NCBI GenBank assembly: GCA_003552125.1
Contig: PUON01000009.1
Coordinates: 1 to 52,238, forward strand
Origin: Dehalococcoidia bacterium
GTDB lineage: Bacteria; Chloroflexota; Dehalococcoidia; GIF9; AB-539-J10
DNA length: 52,238 bases
Direction: 5' to 3'
The stretch's first letter is position 1, and each line of letters begins with the position of its first letter. Shown in pieces: positions 36,121 to 44,110 of this stretch. The position numbers and the translations under genes were made by a program. The notes under the pieces are model-generated. The model searched no databases. It was given only the letters and a program-made list of their open reading frames with translations, and was not told the origin of the DNA.

Positions 36121-37821
36121 CTACGCGACTACCCGGAACTGGTTGACGTCGACGACGCCCAGATCGGTGACGCGTAGCTCCGGAATCACCGGAAGAGCGA
36201 GGAACGAGAGCAACGAAAAGGGTGCTGGAGGCAGCGTGCCGAGGTTGCGCGCTGCTTCCTCCACCCGCCTCTGATTTTCGAGAACCGTTACCAGCGGATC
36301 GGGAGACAGCAGGCCTGCGATTGGCAGCGACAGTGCAGCCTTGACCTCACCGTCCGCAAACACTATTAGCCCTCCCCGGCCGTGGATCAGCGCTTCTATC
36401 GCACCAATGATGTCATCATCCGTCACGCCAACACAGACGATGTTGTGGGAGTCGTGCGCTACCGAACTGGCAAGCGCACCACGCTGAAGCCCGAAGCCAG
36501 TCACGAACCCCTTTCCCACATTACCCGTGGCGTGATGACGCTCGATCACCACAAGCTTCACGATATCGCGTGTGGTGTCTGAGACGAATGAGTTGCCGGA
36601 GATTTCCGGGGTGTCCATACGCGCGCGCGTCACTATCTGGCCGGGCACCAGCTCGATCACCGGGAATCGGTCCGCTGTTCGGGGGATATCCAGCGTTCCA
36701 GCCGTGAGGGGCGCCGCACGCATGGTATCCGTCAATTCAGGCGCCACGGTGGAGAACGAGAACTGCGGTCTTCCGCCCTGTGCAACAAGCCGACCTGCGT
36801 GCATTACGAGGTCGACGTCGAAACGATGCAGGTCATGTACTGTAATGAGATGCGCCGTCATGCCGGGGGCTATGGCTCCCCTGTCGTAGAGGCGGAAGTA
36901 TCGCGCGGGGTTGATCGTGGCCATCTGCAGTGCCCGCACCGGCTCCATTCCCAGTGAGATCGCCTTTCGTACCACGTGGTCCAGGTCCCCCTCGTACGCC
37001 AGGTCTGCCGCGCTTCTGTCGTCGACCACCAGCATGCATCGGTCGAATACATCCTGAGTGACCGCAGGGAGGAGGGCCTCCAGATTCTTCTCCGAGGAGC
37101 CCTCACGGATCATGAGGTACATTCCCTTTTGCAGTTTCTCCTGCGCTTCTTCCAGTGTGGTGCACTCGTGATCCGACATAATGCCCGCAGCAAGGTATGC
37201 CGTAAGGTCCGGTCCGCGCAAACCCGGAGCATGTCCGTCTATCGGCCGACCACTGGCAGCATCCAGCTTGTCGATGACATCGGGCATGCCGCCGAGCACA
37301 CCAGGGTAGTTCATGACCTCTCCGAGACCAATGACGCCGGGTTTTTCCAGCAGCATCCGGATAGCAGCAGCATCCAGCACTGCACCGGAAGATTCCAGTG
37401 GAGAGGAGGGGACGCAGGATGGCGCCATGAATCGCATATCCAGGGGAAGCCTCTGGCTCCAGCGCATGCAGAACTCGATACCGTCGGTTCCGCATACATT
37501 GGCGATTTCGTGCAGATCGGTGATCAAGGTCAGGGTTCCGCGCGGTACCACGGCTTCGGCATAGCGGGCCGGATGCAGCATGGAGCTCTCGATGTGTGTA
37601 TGCCCATCTATAAGTGCCGGCAGGAGAAAGACTCCATCAAGGTCGATGTGCTCGACTGCGTCCCTGTAGCGGCCTATTCCGGCGATGGCGCCGCCATATA
37701 TGGCTACATCACCATGGCGGATCATGCCAGCGAGCGTGTCTACGATCTGGGCGTTGTGCAGGATGAGGTCTGCCGGCCGTGCTCCCCTTGCGACTTGTAT
37801 GCGTTCAGCAGTTGTCGTCAT
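36121..37821 (-). CDS. ade: Adenine deaminase
   Basis: 566 aa from ATG 37821. Amidohydrolase fold with IDGHTHIESSMLHPARYAEA, LITDLHEIANVCGTDGIEF, ANRMLVVDDR-type metal block (here CMLVVDDRSAADL), MATINPARYFRLYDRGAIAP, and the C-terminal Ade domain VIERHHATGNVGKGFVTGFG plus ASSVAHDSHNIVCVGVTDDD. It converts adenine to hypoxanthine and ammonia. It overlaps the hpt stop region by 17 nt, so adenine salvage as hypoxanthine and then IMP is encoded in one operon. Confidence 0.95.
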   Translation of the reverse strand: MTTTAERIQVARGARPADLILHNAQIVDTLAGMIRHGDVAIYGGAIAGIGRYRDAVEHIDLDGVFLLPALIDGHTHIESSMLHPARYAEAVVPRGTLTLITDLHEIANVCGTDGIEFCMRWSQRLPLDMRFMAPSCVPSSPLESSGAVLDAAAIRMLLEKPGVIGLGEVMNYPGVLGGMPDVIDKLDAASGRPIDGHAPGLRGPDLTAYLAAGIMSDHECTTLEEAQEKLQKGMYLMIREGSSEKNLEALLPAVTQDVFDRCMLVVDDRSAADLAYEGDLDHVVRKAISLGMEPVRALQMATINPARYFRLYDRGAIAPGMTAHLITVHDLHRFDVDLVMHAGRLVAQGGRPQFSFSTVAPELTDTMRAAPLTAGTLDIPRTADRFPVIELVPGQIVTRARMDTPEISGNSFVSDTTRDIVKLVVIERHHATGNVGKGFVTGFGLQRGALASSVAHDSHNIVCVGVTDDDIIGAIEALIHGRGGLIVFADGEVKAALSLPIAGLLSPDPLVTVLENQRRVEEAARNLGTLPPAPFSLLSFLALPVIPELRVTDLGVVDVNQFRVVA

Positions 37822-38356
37822 ATTCCTCCAGCGCGTACATGTCGGGCAGGTAGCGGAATCGGTTGTCGTAATCCAATCCGTAACCGACGATGAACCTATC
37901 GGGGACGGTGAACCCGAGGTAGTCGATGGCCACGTTGTGCGTACGTCGCGATGGCTTGTCGGCAAGGGCGCAAAGCCTCACGTTCCGTGCTCCTCTCACC
38001 TTGAGGTGTTCGAGCAGGAAACACAACGTATAACCGGTGTCGACGATATCCTCGATCACAAGTACGTCCTTCCCCTTAAGATCAGTAGTGATGTCCTGAT
38101 GCACTGTTATGGTTCCTGAGCTTTCGGTGCCGTCGTTATAGCTGGAGACGGTGATGAAATTGATCTCAAGGGGCATATTGATCTGTCGCACCAGGTCCGC
38201 CATGAAAATGAATGCGCCCTTCAGCACGCCTACGGCGACGAGGTTCTTGCCCTGGTAGTCATTAGCTATCTCAGCCGCAAGCCGGGAGACTGTTTCTTCA
38301 ATGACCCTTCGGGACACGAGGATCGTCTGAGGCATAGTCTCATGCGTGTACCTCAA
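37805..38356 (-). CDS. hpt: Hypoxanthine phosphoribosyltransferase
   Basis: 183 aa (start TTG 38356 with AGGAG 8 nt upstream; ATG 38335 is an alternative that begins MPQTILVSRRVIEETVSRLA). HPRT motifs: LVAVGVLKGAFIFMADLVRQ, the PRPP loop VLVIEDIVDTGYTLCFLLEH, and the purine-binding region IDYLGFTVPDRFIVGYGLDY. It makes IMP or GMP from hypoxanthine or guanine and PRPP. It lies 5 bp after the GAF/nuclease/HPRT fusion gene, whose third domain is a paralogue. Confidence 0.95.
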   Translation of the reverse strand: MRYTHETMPQTILVSRRVIEETVSRLAAEIANDYQGKNLVAVGVLKGAFIFMADLVRQINMPLEINFITVSSYNDGTESSGTITVHQDITTDLKGKDVLVIEDIVDTGYTLCFLLEHLKVRGARNVRLCALADKPSRRTHNVAIDYLGFTVPDRFIVGYGLDYDNRFRYLPDMYALEEYDDNC

Positions 38357-38361
38357 CCGGA

Positions 38362-39783
38362 TTACTCCTGACGCAACACTCCGATGAAGGGCAGGTTGCG
38401 GTACTCTCCCTGGTAGTCAAGGCCATAGCCAACAACGAACTCATCAGGAATCTCGAAGCCGACGTAATCCAGTTGTACATTGGCCAGTCGCCGCTCCTTC
38501 CTGTCGAGAAGTGAGCACACGTGTAGACTCGCCGGTCGGTGCGAGGCAAGGTGAGCCAGCACATAATTGAGGGTCATTCCTGTGTCTACAATATCTTCGA
38601 CCATCAGAACATGCTCATCCGTAATCGAGCAGTCGAGATCCCGGGTTATCTTCACAATATCGCCATGGCCGCCATAGTGCGAAATGTCCATGTAGTCCAC
38701 CTTGACGGGGATGGAAATGTGCTGCATGAGATCAGACAAGAAGCACATCACACCTTTAAGCACTCCGATCATCACAATGCGTTGACCTGCATAATCCTTT
38801 GATACTCGCCTTGCCAAAGAGCGAACCCTGCGCTTAATCTGTGTCTGGCTGTACAGGATACGTCCGACGCCCTCTACCTTGGCATCGCCCAGGGGTCCGT
38901 AGCCGTACTTGGCAAGGAGGCGGGCGAAGTCCTTGCGGGTTACAAGGCGAACGTTGATGTCGGGATACAACTCTCTCAACTTGCGGACCTTTCGATTCTT
39001 TGAAGTGATGAGATCCTGCTTCATTGTGGTGAGCTCGACGTACATGTCCAACTCCGGGAGGTAGAAGTCAGGTGTGAACATCTGGGAAACGCCCTCGCCG
39101 TTCCATGCGAGGGGGAACGAACGTGGTTCGTAAAGCCACTCTATCTGGTAGAAGTCGAGCAGGTTCGCGAATTCCGCTTCGCTCTCGTGCGCGAACTCGA
39201 CGGGCTTGAGAGATGCTGCGGGCATCTCGGTGGGCAATATCTGCTTCGGCGCCGTCGCGCACGTACGTTTCACACGCTCCTTGAACTGCGAGAGTTCAGC
39301 CCGTTCGAGCACAACTGAGCAGACATGCCCGATGGTCCGAAGAAATTCCTCGTCAAGGTCAGAAAGCGAGCGTTCCTGTCTCGAGTACACGCGGACCTGT
39401 CCGATCACATCCTGGCCGCGCATTATAGGGGAGGCTATTATGGTGACAACATGTTGGGACTCGGCGATCTGCGGGTGTTGAACCCGCTCGTCGGAAGGTG
39501 CGTGCGAGACTATGGCAATCTGACCTTCAAGAACCTCCGGAAGGCTCTTGGTCGCCGCGAGTGGGCCCTTACGCAGGTAGAGGTCGCTCAAACCGAATGA
39601 GCCGATCGTCGTGAGGAAGTCGTTCTTGGGGTTAAGAAGGAGCACGCGGCACCCGGTCATGCCCATCGACTTCGCAATCACTTTGGCGATGGCATTGCAA
39701 GTGCGGCGAAGGCTGAGGCTGTCATTGGCGATGGCCGTCGCCTGCTGCAGTCCTGAGTAGTAACGCCCTTTGGACGTTGTCAC
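38362..39783 (-). CDS. GAF / PD-(D/E)XK-like / HPRT three-domain protein
   Basis: 473 aa. Residues about 20-165 look like a GAF sensor domain (LSLRRTCNAIAKVIAKSMGM, CRVLLLNPKNDFLTTIGSFG, DVIGQVRVYSRQERSLSDLD, FLRTIGHVCSVVLERAEL). Residues about 198-295 resemble a PD-(D/E)XK nuclease: HESEAEFANLLDFYQIEWLY, FTPDFYLPELDMYVELTTMK, NRKVRKLRELYPDINVRLVT. The motif reads PD...E-x-T with Lys three residues on, so activity is uncertain. Residues about 305-473 form a complete HPRT (VMIGVLKGVMCFLSDLMQHI, VLMVEDIVDTGMTLNYVLAH, GFEIPDEFVVGYGLDYQGEY). The start is GTG 39783 with AGGAG 9 nt upstream. From memory, the middle domain also occurs near hpt in Actinobacteria; I cannot check that here. Function unknown; a ligand-sensing purine salvage enzyme is one idea. 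Confidence 0.85.
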   Translation of the reverse strand: MTTSKGRYYSGLQQATAIANDSLSLRRTCNAIAKVIAKSMGMTGCRVLLLNPKNDFLTTIGSFGLSDLYLRKGPLAATKSLPEVLEGQIAIVSHAPSDERVQHPQIAESQHVVTIIASPIMRGQDVIGQVRVYSRQERSLSDLDEEFLRTIGHVCSVVLERAELSQFKERVKRTCATAPKQILPTEMPAASLKPVEFAHESEAEFANLLDFYQIEWLYEPRSFPLAWNGEGVSQMFTPDFYLPELDMYVELTTMKQDLITSKNRKVRKLRELYPDINVRLVTRKDFARLLAKYGYGPLGDAKVEGVGRILYSQTQIKRRVRSLARRVSKDYAGQRIVMIGVLKGVMCFLSDLMQHISIPVKVDYMDISHYGGHGDIVKITRDLDCSITDEHVLMVEDIVDTGMTLNYVLAHLASHRPASLHVCSLLDRKERRLANVQLDYVGFEIPDEFVVGYGLDYQGEYRNLPFIGVLRQE

Positions 39784-39808
39784 TCCCTTTTTCTCCTTCT
39801 CCTGTCAA

Positions 39809-42298
39809 TCAGGAACACTTGGTGTACCCGCAGGTGATACAGATGCTGCATCCCTCCTGGTGGATAAGTCCTCCGCTGCATTCAGGGCACTGGCTCACGG
39901 GACCAACGTGTTGCATCTCGTGAGTTGAGTCCTCTTCATCGGCAACGTATTTTTCAAGCACTCCTGCTATGGCATCGGCGCACGACATAACAGACTTGCC
40001 CTGCTCCCATGCTATGGAGGGGCATCGAATACCCCGCAGGTTCCTGGCGATGGATCCGAGGTCAAGGCCGCACCTCAGGGCGTTGGAGATTAATCGACTT
40101 GTTGCCTCAAGCTGCGCAGCTGCACAGCCGCCGGCCTTGCCCAGTGTGGCGAATGCTTCACACACTCCCTTATCGTCGAAGTTGATGGTCACATACATGT
40201 TGCCGCAGCCGGTGGGCACCCGCTCGGTGACGCCACGCGTCACTTTCGGTCGAGTGCGGGGTACCAGTGATGGCTTCTCCTCAGGTTTCGTCTTTCCTCC
40301 GGTGCTGAGGACCTGGTCGGTGCGGCTGCCGTCACGGTAGATGGTTATACCCTTCAGCTTCTGTTCAAAGGCCTGCAGATAGACATTTGCCACGTCCTCT
40401 CTCGTCGCACTGCTCGGGAAGTTCACTGTCTTTGAGACCGCGCTGTCCGTGTGTCTTTGGAACGCGGCCTGCATTCTTACGTGCCACTCCGGCGAGATGT
40501 CATATGCGCAGACGAACGTCTGCTTGACGTCATCCGGGATGTCCTCAATTTCGCTGAGAGGCGAACCCTGTGCCAGCGAACGCATCAATTGCTCCGAATA
40601 GAATCCGCGTGCGCGTGCTTCTTCCTCGAAATAGGGGTTGACCTCGAGGAAGTCCTCTCTGTCGAGAATCCTCCTCACATACGTGAGGGCAAATATGGGC
40701 TCGATGCCGCTCGAGCAGTTCGCGAGGATGCTCAGACTGCCTGTCGGCGCAATCGTGGTGCGTGAGGCGTTCCGGTAGGCAGTTCTGCCGTTTGTGTCAT
40801 AGATACTTCCCTCAAATGAAGGAAACGCGCCACGCTTTAGAGCCAGCTCCAGTGATGCTCTGTCGGCTTCGTCTGATATGAACTCCATGACGGCTTCAGC
40901 GGTGCTGATGGCCTCTTCGCTGTTGTAGGGTATGCGCATTTGCAGGAGCATGTCGGCGAAACCCATGACGCCCAGTCCGATCTTCCTGGTTGCCAGCGTC
41001 CTGTCGCGTATCTCCGGAAGGGGGAACTCGTTGACCTCGATTACATCATCCAGAAACCGTACCGCCAGCTGGACGATGTGTCCCAGCCGTTCGTAGTCGA
41101 TGGCGGCTGGTGTGGCGGAACTGTCCACCATGCGGGCAAGGTTGATGGATCCGAGGTTGCATGACTCATAGGGGAGCAGCGGCTGTTCACCGCATGGATT
41201 GGTACTCTCGATCCGTCCCAGTTGCGGAGTGGGGTTGTGCCGGTTGATCTCGTCGAGGAACACAATGCCCGGATCTCCGGTCATCCATGCCATGTCGACT
41301 ATCTGGTCGAACACATCCTTGGCACGTGCGTGATCGACGACCTCGCCGGTTCTTGGGTTCAGCAGACTGTAGTCCGTATCGCCCCGCACCGCCTGCATGA
41401 ATTCATCTGTAACGCCGACCGACAGGTTGAAGTTCGTCAAGACGCCCGGCTCATTCTTGGCGGAGATGAATCTCCTTATGTCGGGATGAGTGACGCTGAG
41501 GATGGCCATGTTGGCACCCCTCCTCATGCCTCCCTGCTTGATGACGTCGGTCGTTTTGTCAAATACCTGCATGAAGGAGAGGGGTCCGCTCGCCACCCCC
41601 CCGGTGCTTCCCACGCGATCCTGCTGTGGACGCAAGCGCGAGAACGAGAAGCCGGTCCCTCCTCCACTCTTATGGATGAGAGCCGTGTGCTTCACCGCGT
41701 CGAATATGGACTCCATAGAGTCCTCGACCGGGATTACAAAGCATGCGGACAGCTGTCCCAGTTCCCTGCCGGCATTCATCAGAGTAGGGGAATTGGGGAG
41801 AAACTCGAGTCGGGCCATCGATTGGTAGAACTGTTCGGCCCATGATTCGGCGTCTGCCGAGGAGTCGAAGATAACCTCTGCGTGAGCCACGGCACGGGCG
41901 ACACGCCGGAGCAGATCTTCCGGAGTCTCCGCGGGCGTTCCGTCGTTACTCTTGGCGAGGTACCTGCGCTCAAGGACAGTCATCGCGTTTCGTGTGAAGG
42001 TAAGGCCCGGAACTGCCGCCGCCGTTGCCTCTGCCGGTACAACGCGCAGTGGTTTTGCCGGCTTGGACTCAACTGGTGTGGCGGGCGAATGCCGCAGCCT
42101 TTGTTCCCGTGCAGGGACCAGTTCCTCCATGCCTGGCAGTGGACGGGCGACACCCAGTCTCTCGCTCACCTTCTCGGTAAGTTGCTCCAGCAGTTTGCGG
42201 TCGGTCATACCGATTGTCTCTGCAGCTGAGAAGACTGCCTGTGCCACGCTGTCGGTTGTGACGTGGGTCCTCTCTTTGCGTGTATTGCGACGTGCCAT
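39809..42298 (-). CDS. nrdJ: Adenosylcobalamin-dependent ribonucleotide reductase (class II)
   Basis: 829 aa. Class II catalytic core: FLPNSPTLMNAGRELGQLSA with the active-site Cys after it, HKSGGGTGFSFSRLRP, GGMRRGANMAILSVTHPDIR, IESTNPCGEQPLLPYESCNL (radical Cys and Glu), and APTGSLSILANCSSGIEP. The C-terminus holds the redox/zinc tail CPECSGGLIHQEGCSICITC. It makes deoxynucleotides without needing oxygen. GAGGT precedes the ATG by 8 nt. It follows nrdR by 15 bp and shares its promoter and NrdR box. There is no intein. Confidence 0.96.
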   Translation of the reverse strand: MARRNTRKERTHVTTDSVAQAVFSAAETIGMTDRKLLEQLTEKVSERLGVARPLPGMEELVPAREQRLRHSPATPVESKPAKPLRVVPAEATAAAVPGLTFTRNAMTVLERRYLAKSNDGTPAETPEDLLRRVARAVAHAEVIFDSSADAESWAEQFYQSMARLEFLPNSPTLMNAGRELGQLSACFVIPVEDSMESIFDAVKHTALIHKSGGGTGFSFSRLRPQQDRVGSTGGVASGPLSFMQVFDKTTDVIKQGGMRRGANMAILSVTHPDIRRFISAKNEPGVLTNFNLSVGVTDEFMQAVRGDTDYSLLNPRTGEVVDHARAKDVFDQIVDMAWMTGDPGIVFLDEINRHNPTPQLGRIESTNPCGEQPLLPYESCNLGSINLARMVDSSATPAAIDYERLGHIVQLAVRFLDDVIEVNEFPLPEIRDRTLATRKIGLGVMGFADMLLQMRIPYNSEEAISTAEAVMEFISDEADRASLELALKRGAFPSFEGSIYDTNGRTAYRNASRTTIAPTGSLSILANCSSGIEPIFALTYVRRILDREDFLEVNPYFEEEARARGFYSEQLMRSLAQGSPLSEIEDIPDDVKQTFVCAYDISPEWHVRMQAAFQRHTDSAVSKTVNFPSSATREDVANVYLQAFEQKLKGITIYRDGSRTDQVLSTGGKTKPEEKPSLVPRTRPKVTRGVTERVPTGCGNMYVTINFDDKGVCEAFATLGKAGGCAAAQLEATSRLISNALRCGLDLGSIARNLRGIRCPSIAWEQGKSVMSCADAIAGVLEKYVADEEDSTHEMQHVGPVSQCPECSGGLIHQEGCSICITCGYTKCS

Positions 42299-42313
42299 AT
42301 GGATCTACCTCGA

Positions 42314-42808
42314 TTACTGCGGGATGTCCTTCAACTCGCTGCGCCGCTGCTTTGTGGTAGTCAATCCAGCTGAGAGACTTTCGAGCGCGTCTCGGAGAGC
42401 ACCGATGTCGGTGAAATCTCTGTAGACGCTTGCAAACCTGATGTAGGCGATATGATCAAGTCTCTCAAGTCCTTCCATCACCAGATCGCCCACAATGGTA
42501 CTGGCAATCTCAGCCTTGCCGAGTTCGTGGACCTGTTCCTCGATAGTGGTGATGAGCTTCTCGATCGATCCAATCGGTAGGGGACGTTTCTCGCATGCCT
42601 TGCGGATTCCGGCTGCCAGTTTCTCCCGGTCGTATGCTTCCCGCCTCCCATCCTTCTTCACGATGAACAGGGCGTAATTCTGTACGCGCTCTGACGTGGT
42701 GAAGCGGGCTTCGCACTCTGAGCAGACCCGCCTTCTTCGCACCTCTTCTTCGAGGCCACGAGAATCGATTACACGGGACTCAAGTGCGCCGCAGAATGGA
42801 CATTTCAC
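42314..42808 (-). CDS. nrdR: Transcriptional repressor NrdR
   Basis: 164 aa. N-terminal zinc ribbon (MKCPFCGALESRVIDSRGLE, RRRVCSECEARFTTSER) followed by the ATP-cone (LFIVKKDGRREAYDREKLAA, EIASTIVGDLVMEGLERLDH, AYIRFASVYRDFTD). It senses dATP/ATP and represses ribonucleotide reductase genes. The start is GTG 42808. It is the first gene of an nrdR-nrdJ operon, and a NrdR box fills the spacer of its promoter, so it should repress itself. Confidence 0.96.
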   Translation of the reverse strand: MKCPFCGALESRVIDSRGLEEEVRRRRVCSECEARFTTSERVQNYALFIVKKDGRREAYDREKLAAGIRKACEKRPLPIGSIEKLITTIEEQVHELGKAEIASTIVGDLVMEGLERLDHIAYIRFASVYRDFTDIGALRDALESLSAGLTTTKQRRSELKDIPQ

Positions 42809-42817
42809 ACGACATCA

Positions 42818-42864
42818 TCCCCACTTCTTGTGGTGCAATACCATTCTAGCACCATATATAGTAT
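42818..42864 (-). promoter_or_regulatory. NrdR box pair
   Basis: 42849-42864 reads GCACCATATATAGTAT on the plus strand, 13 of 16 matches to the NrdR consensus ACACWATATATWGTGT. A weaker site sits at 42818-42833, 31 bp away centre to centre, the usual NrdR spacing of three helical turns. The strong box fills the spacer of the nrdR promoter. Confidence 0.65.
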
Positions 42865-42871
42865 GTCACAA
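42843..42871 (-). promoter_or_regulatory. Promoter of nrdR-nrdJ
   Basis: Minus strand TTGTGA, 17-bp spacer, TAGAAT (42848 to 42843) with TGC just before the -10. The expected start is near 42836, leaving a leader of about 28 nt to GTG 42808. Confidence 0.6.
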
Positions 42872-42898
42872 CTGCTGTATGCGTGGGTTCAATTGAAG

Positions 42899-42930
42899 AA
42901 CGGGGGGATGGCGTACGCCATCCCCCCGTT
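42899..42930 (-). terminator. Terminator after ftsZ
   Basis: A perfect inverted repeat, AACGGGGGGATGGC (42899-42912) with GCCATCCCCCCGTT (42917-42930), around GTAC. It begins 11 bp beyond the ftsZ stop and separates the division operon from nrdR. The downstream side on the minus strand is only moderately T-rich. Confidence 0.75.
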
Positions 42931-42940
42931 ACTTCGAGTT

Positions 42941-44071
42941 CTACTGCCAGGAGAGTCGATTGGCCTGAGGCGCCACCTCGGAGTGGCCGCGGAGAGCGTG
43001 ACTGAGCTGCCCTCCGGAGTGCTTCTGGCTGCGTCGCAGGAACGACGGTACGTCGAGAGAGTCGCCGCCGCCCTTCATCAGCCGCCTGAGCTCCTCGGTA
43101 TCCGGCGAGCCCTTCCCATACTGGCTTGTAAATCCGGTTGCAATAACAGTGATCTTCACCTCGCTGTCGAGCTTAGGATCGAAGACCACGCCAAAGATGA
43201 TATTGGCCCGTGGATCCACCGCTTCGCTGATGACGCTTGCAGCCTCATTGCACTCGAAGAGAGTGAGGCTCGGTCCCCCGGTGATGTTGAAGAGCACACC
43301 CTTGGCGCCGGTTACCTGTGCGTCCAGCAACGGGCTGGCGAGCGCAGCCTTGGCGGCGTCGACAGCGCGATTCTGTCCGGTGCCCCTGCCTACTGACATC
43401 CATGCGGGGCCGGCATCCTTCATGACCGACTTGATGTCCGCGAAGTCAAGGTTGATGAGCCCGGGCACGGTGACGACCTCCGAGATTGCCTGGACGCCAA
43501 GCAGGAGCGCGTCGTCAGCAAGCCGGAAGGCCGCGTCCACCGTCGTTTTGTTATCACAGAGCTGCAGAAGCCTGTCGTTCGGGATGATTATGAGCGTGTC
43601 CACCTTCTCTGTCAGGTGCAGAATTCCCTCTTCGGCAACCTCTGATCGGTGGCCCCCCTCGAACTTGAAGGGCTTGGTGACGACGCCGATGGTGAGCGCG
43701 CCCGATTCCTTGGCGGTCTGTGCTACCACGGGTATTCCGCCGGTGCCGGTGCCTCCGCCCATTCCAGCGGAGACGAAGACCATGTCAGCGCCCTCCACTA
43801 CTTCCTGGATCGTCTGTCTGCTTTCCTCGGCTGCCTTGTGGCCGGTGCGGTGATCTCCTCCGGCACCGAGGCCGCGCGTGAGTTTCTCGCCCAGCTGTAT
43901 CCTGGTCTGGGCTTCCGCCAGCGCGAGGGCCTGTGCATCCGTGTTCATTGCGACGAACTCGACGCCACGGATGCCCTCCCTGATCATGCGATTGATCGCG
44001 TTGGTGCCACCGCCCCCAATGCCGATCGCCTTGATCCTGGCCGGGGCTGGTGTGTAAGTTGTCTTAGCCAT
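42941..44071 (-). CDS. ftsZ: Cell division protein FtsZ
   Basis: 376 aa. Canonical FtsZ: IKAIGIGGGGTNAINRMI, FVAMNTDAQAL, LGAGGDHRTGHKAAEESRQT, the GTP signature VSAGMGGGTGTGGIPVVA, T7 loop PGLINLDFADIKSVM with both acids, and the C-terminal peptide DVPSFLRR, which normally binds FtsA. It forms the division ring. GAGGAGG precedes the ATG. It lies 39 bp after ftsA and is followed by a strong hairpin. It is distinct from the CetZ-like protein at 21026. Confidence 0.97.
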   Translation of the reverse strand: MAKTTYTPAPARIKAIGIGGGGTNAINRMIREGIRGVEFVAMNTDAQALALAEAQTRIQLGEKLTRGLGAGGDHRTGHKAAEESRQTIQEVVEGADMVFVSAGMGGGTGTGGIPVVAQTAKESGALTIGVVTKPFKFEGGHRSEVAEEGILHLTEKVDTLIIIPNDRLLQLCDNKTTVDAAFRLADDALLLGVQAISEVVTVPGLINLDFADIKSVMKDAGPAWMSVGRGTGQNRAVDAAKAALASPLLDAQVTGAKGVLFNITGGPSLTLFECNEAASVISEAVDPRANIIFGVVFDPKLDSEVKITVIATGFTSQYGKGSPDTEELRRLMKGGGDSLDVPSFLRRSQKHSGGQLSHALRGHSEVAPQANRLSWQ

Positions 44072-44110
44072 TCTTGCCTCCTCGTTCTCGCAACTTGTTT
44101 TCTGTGAATC

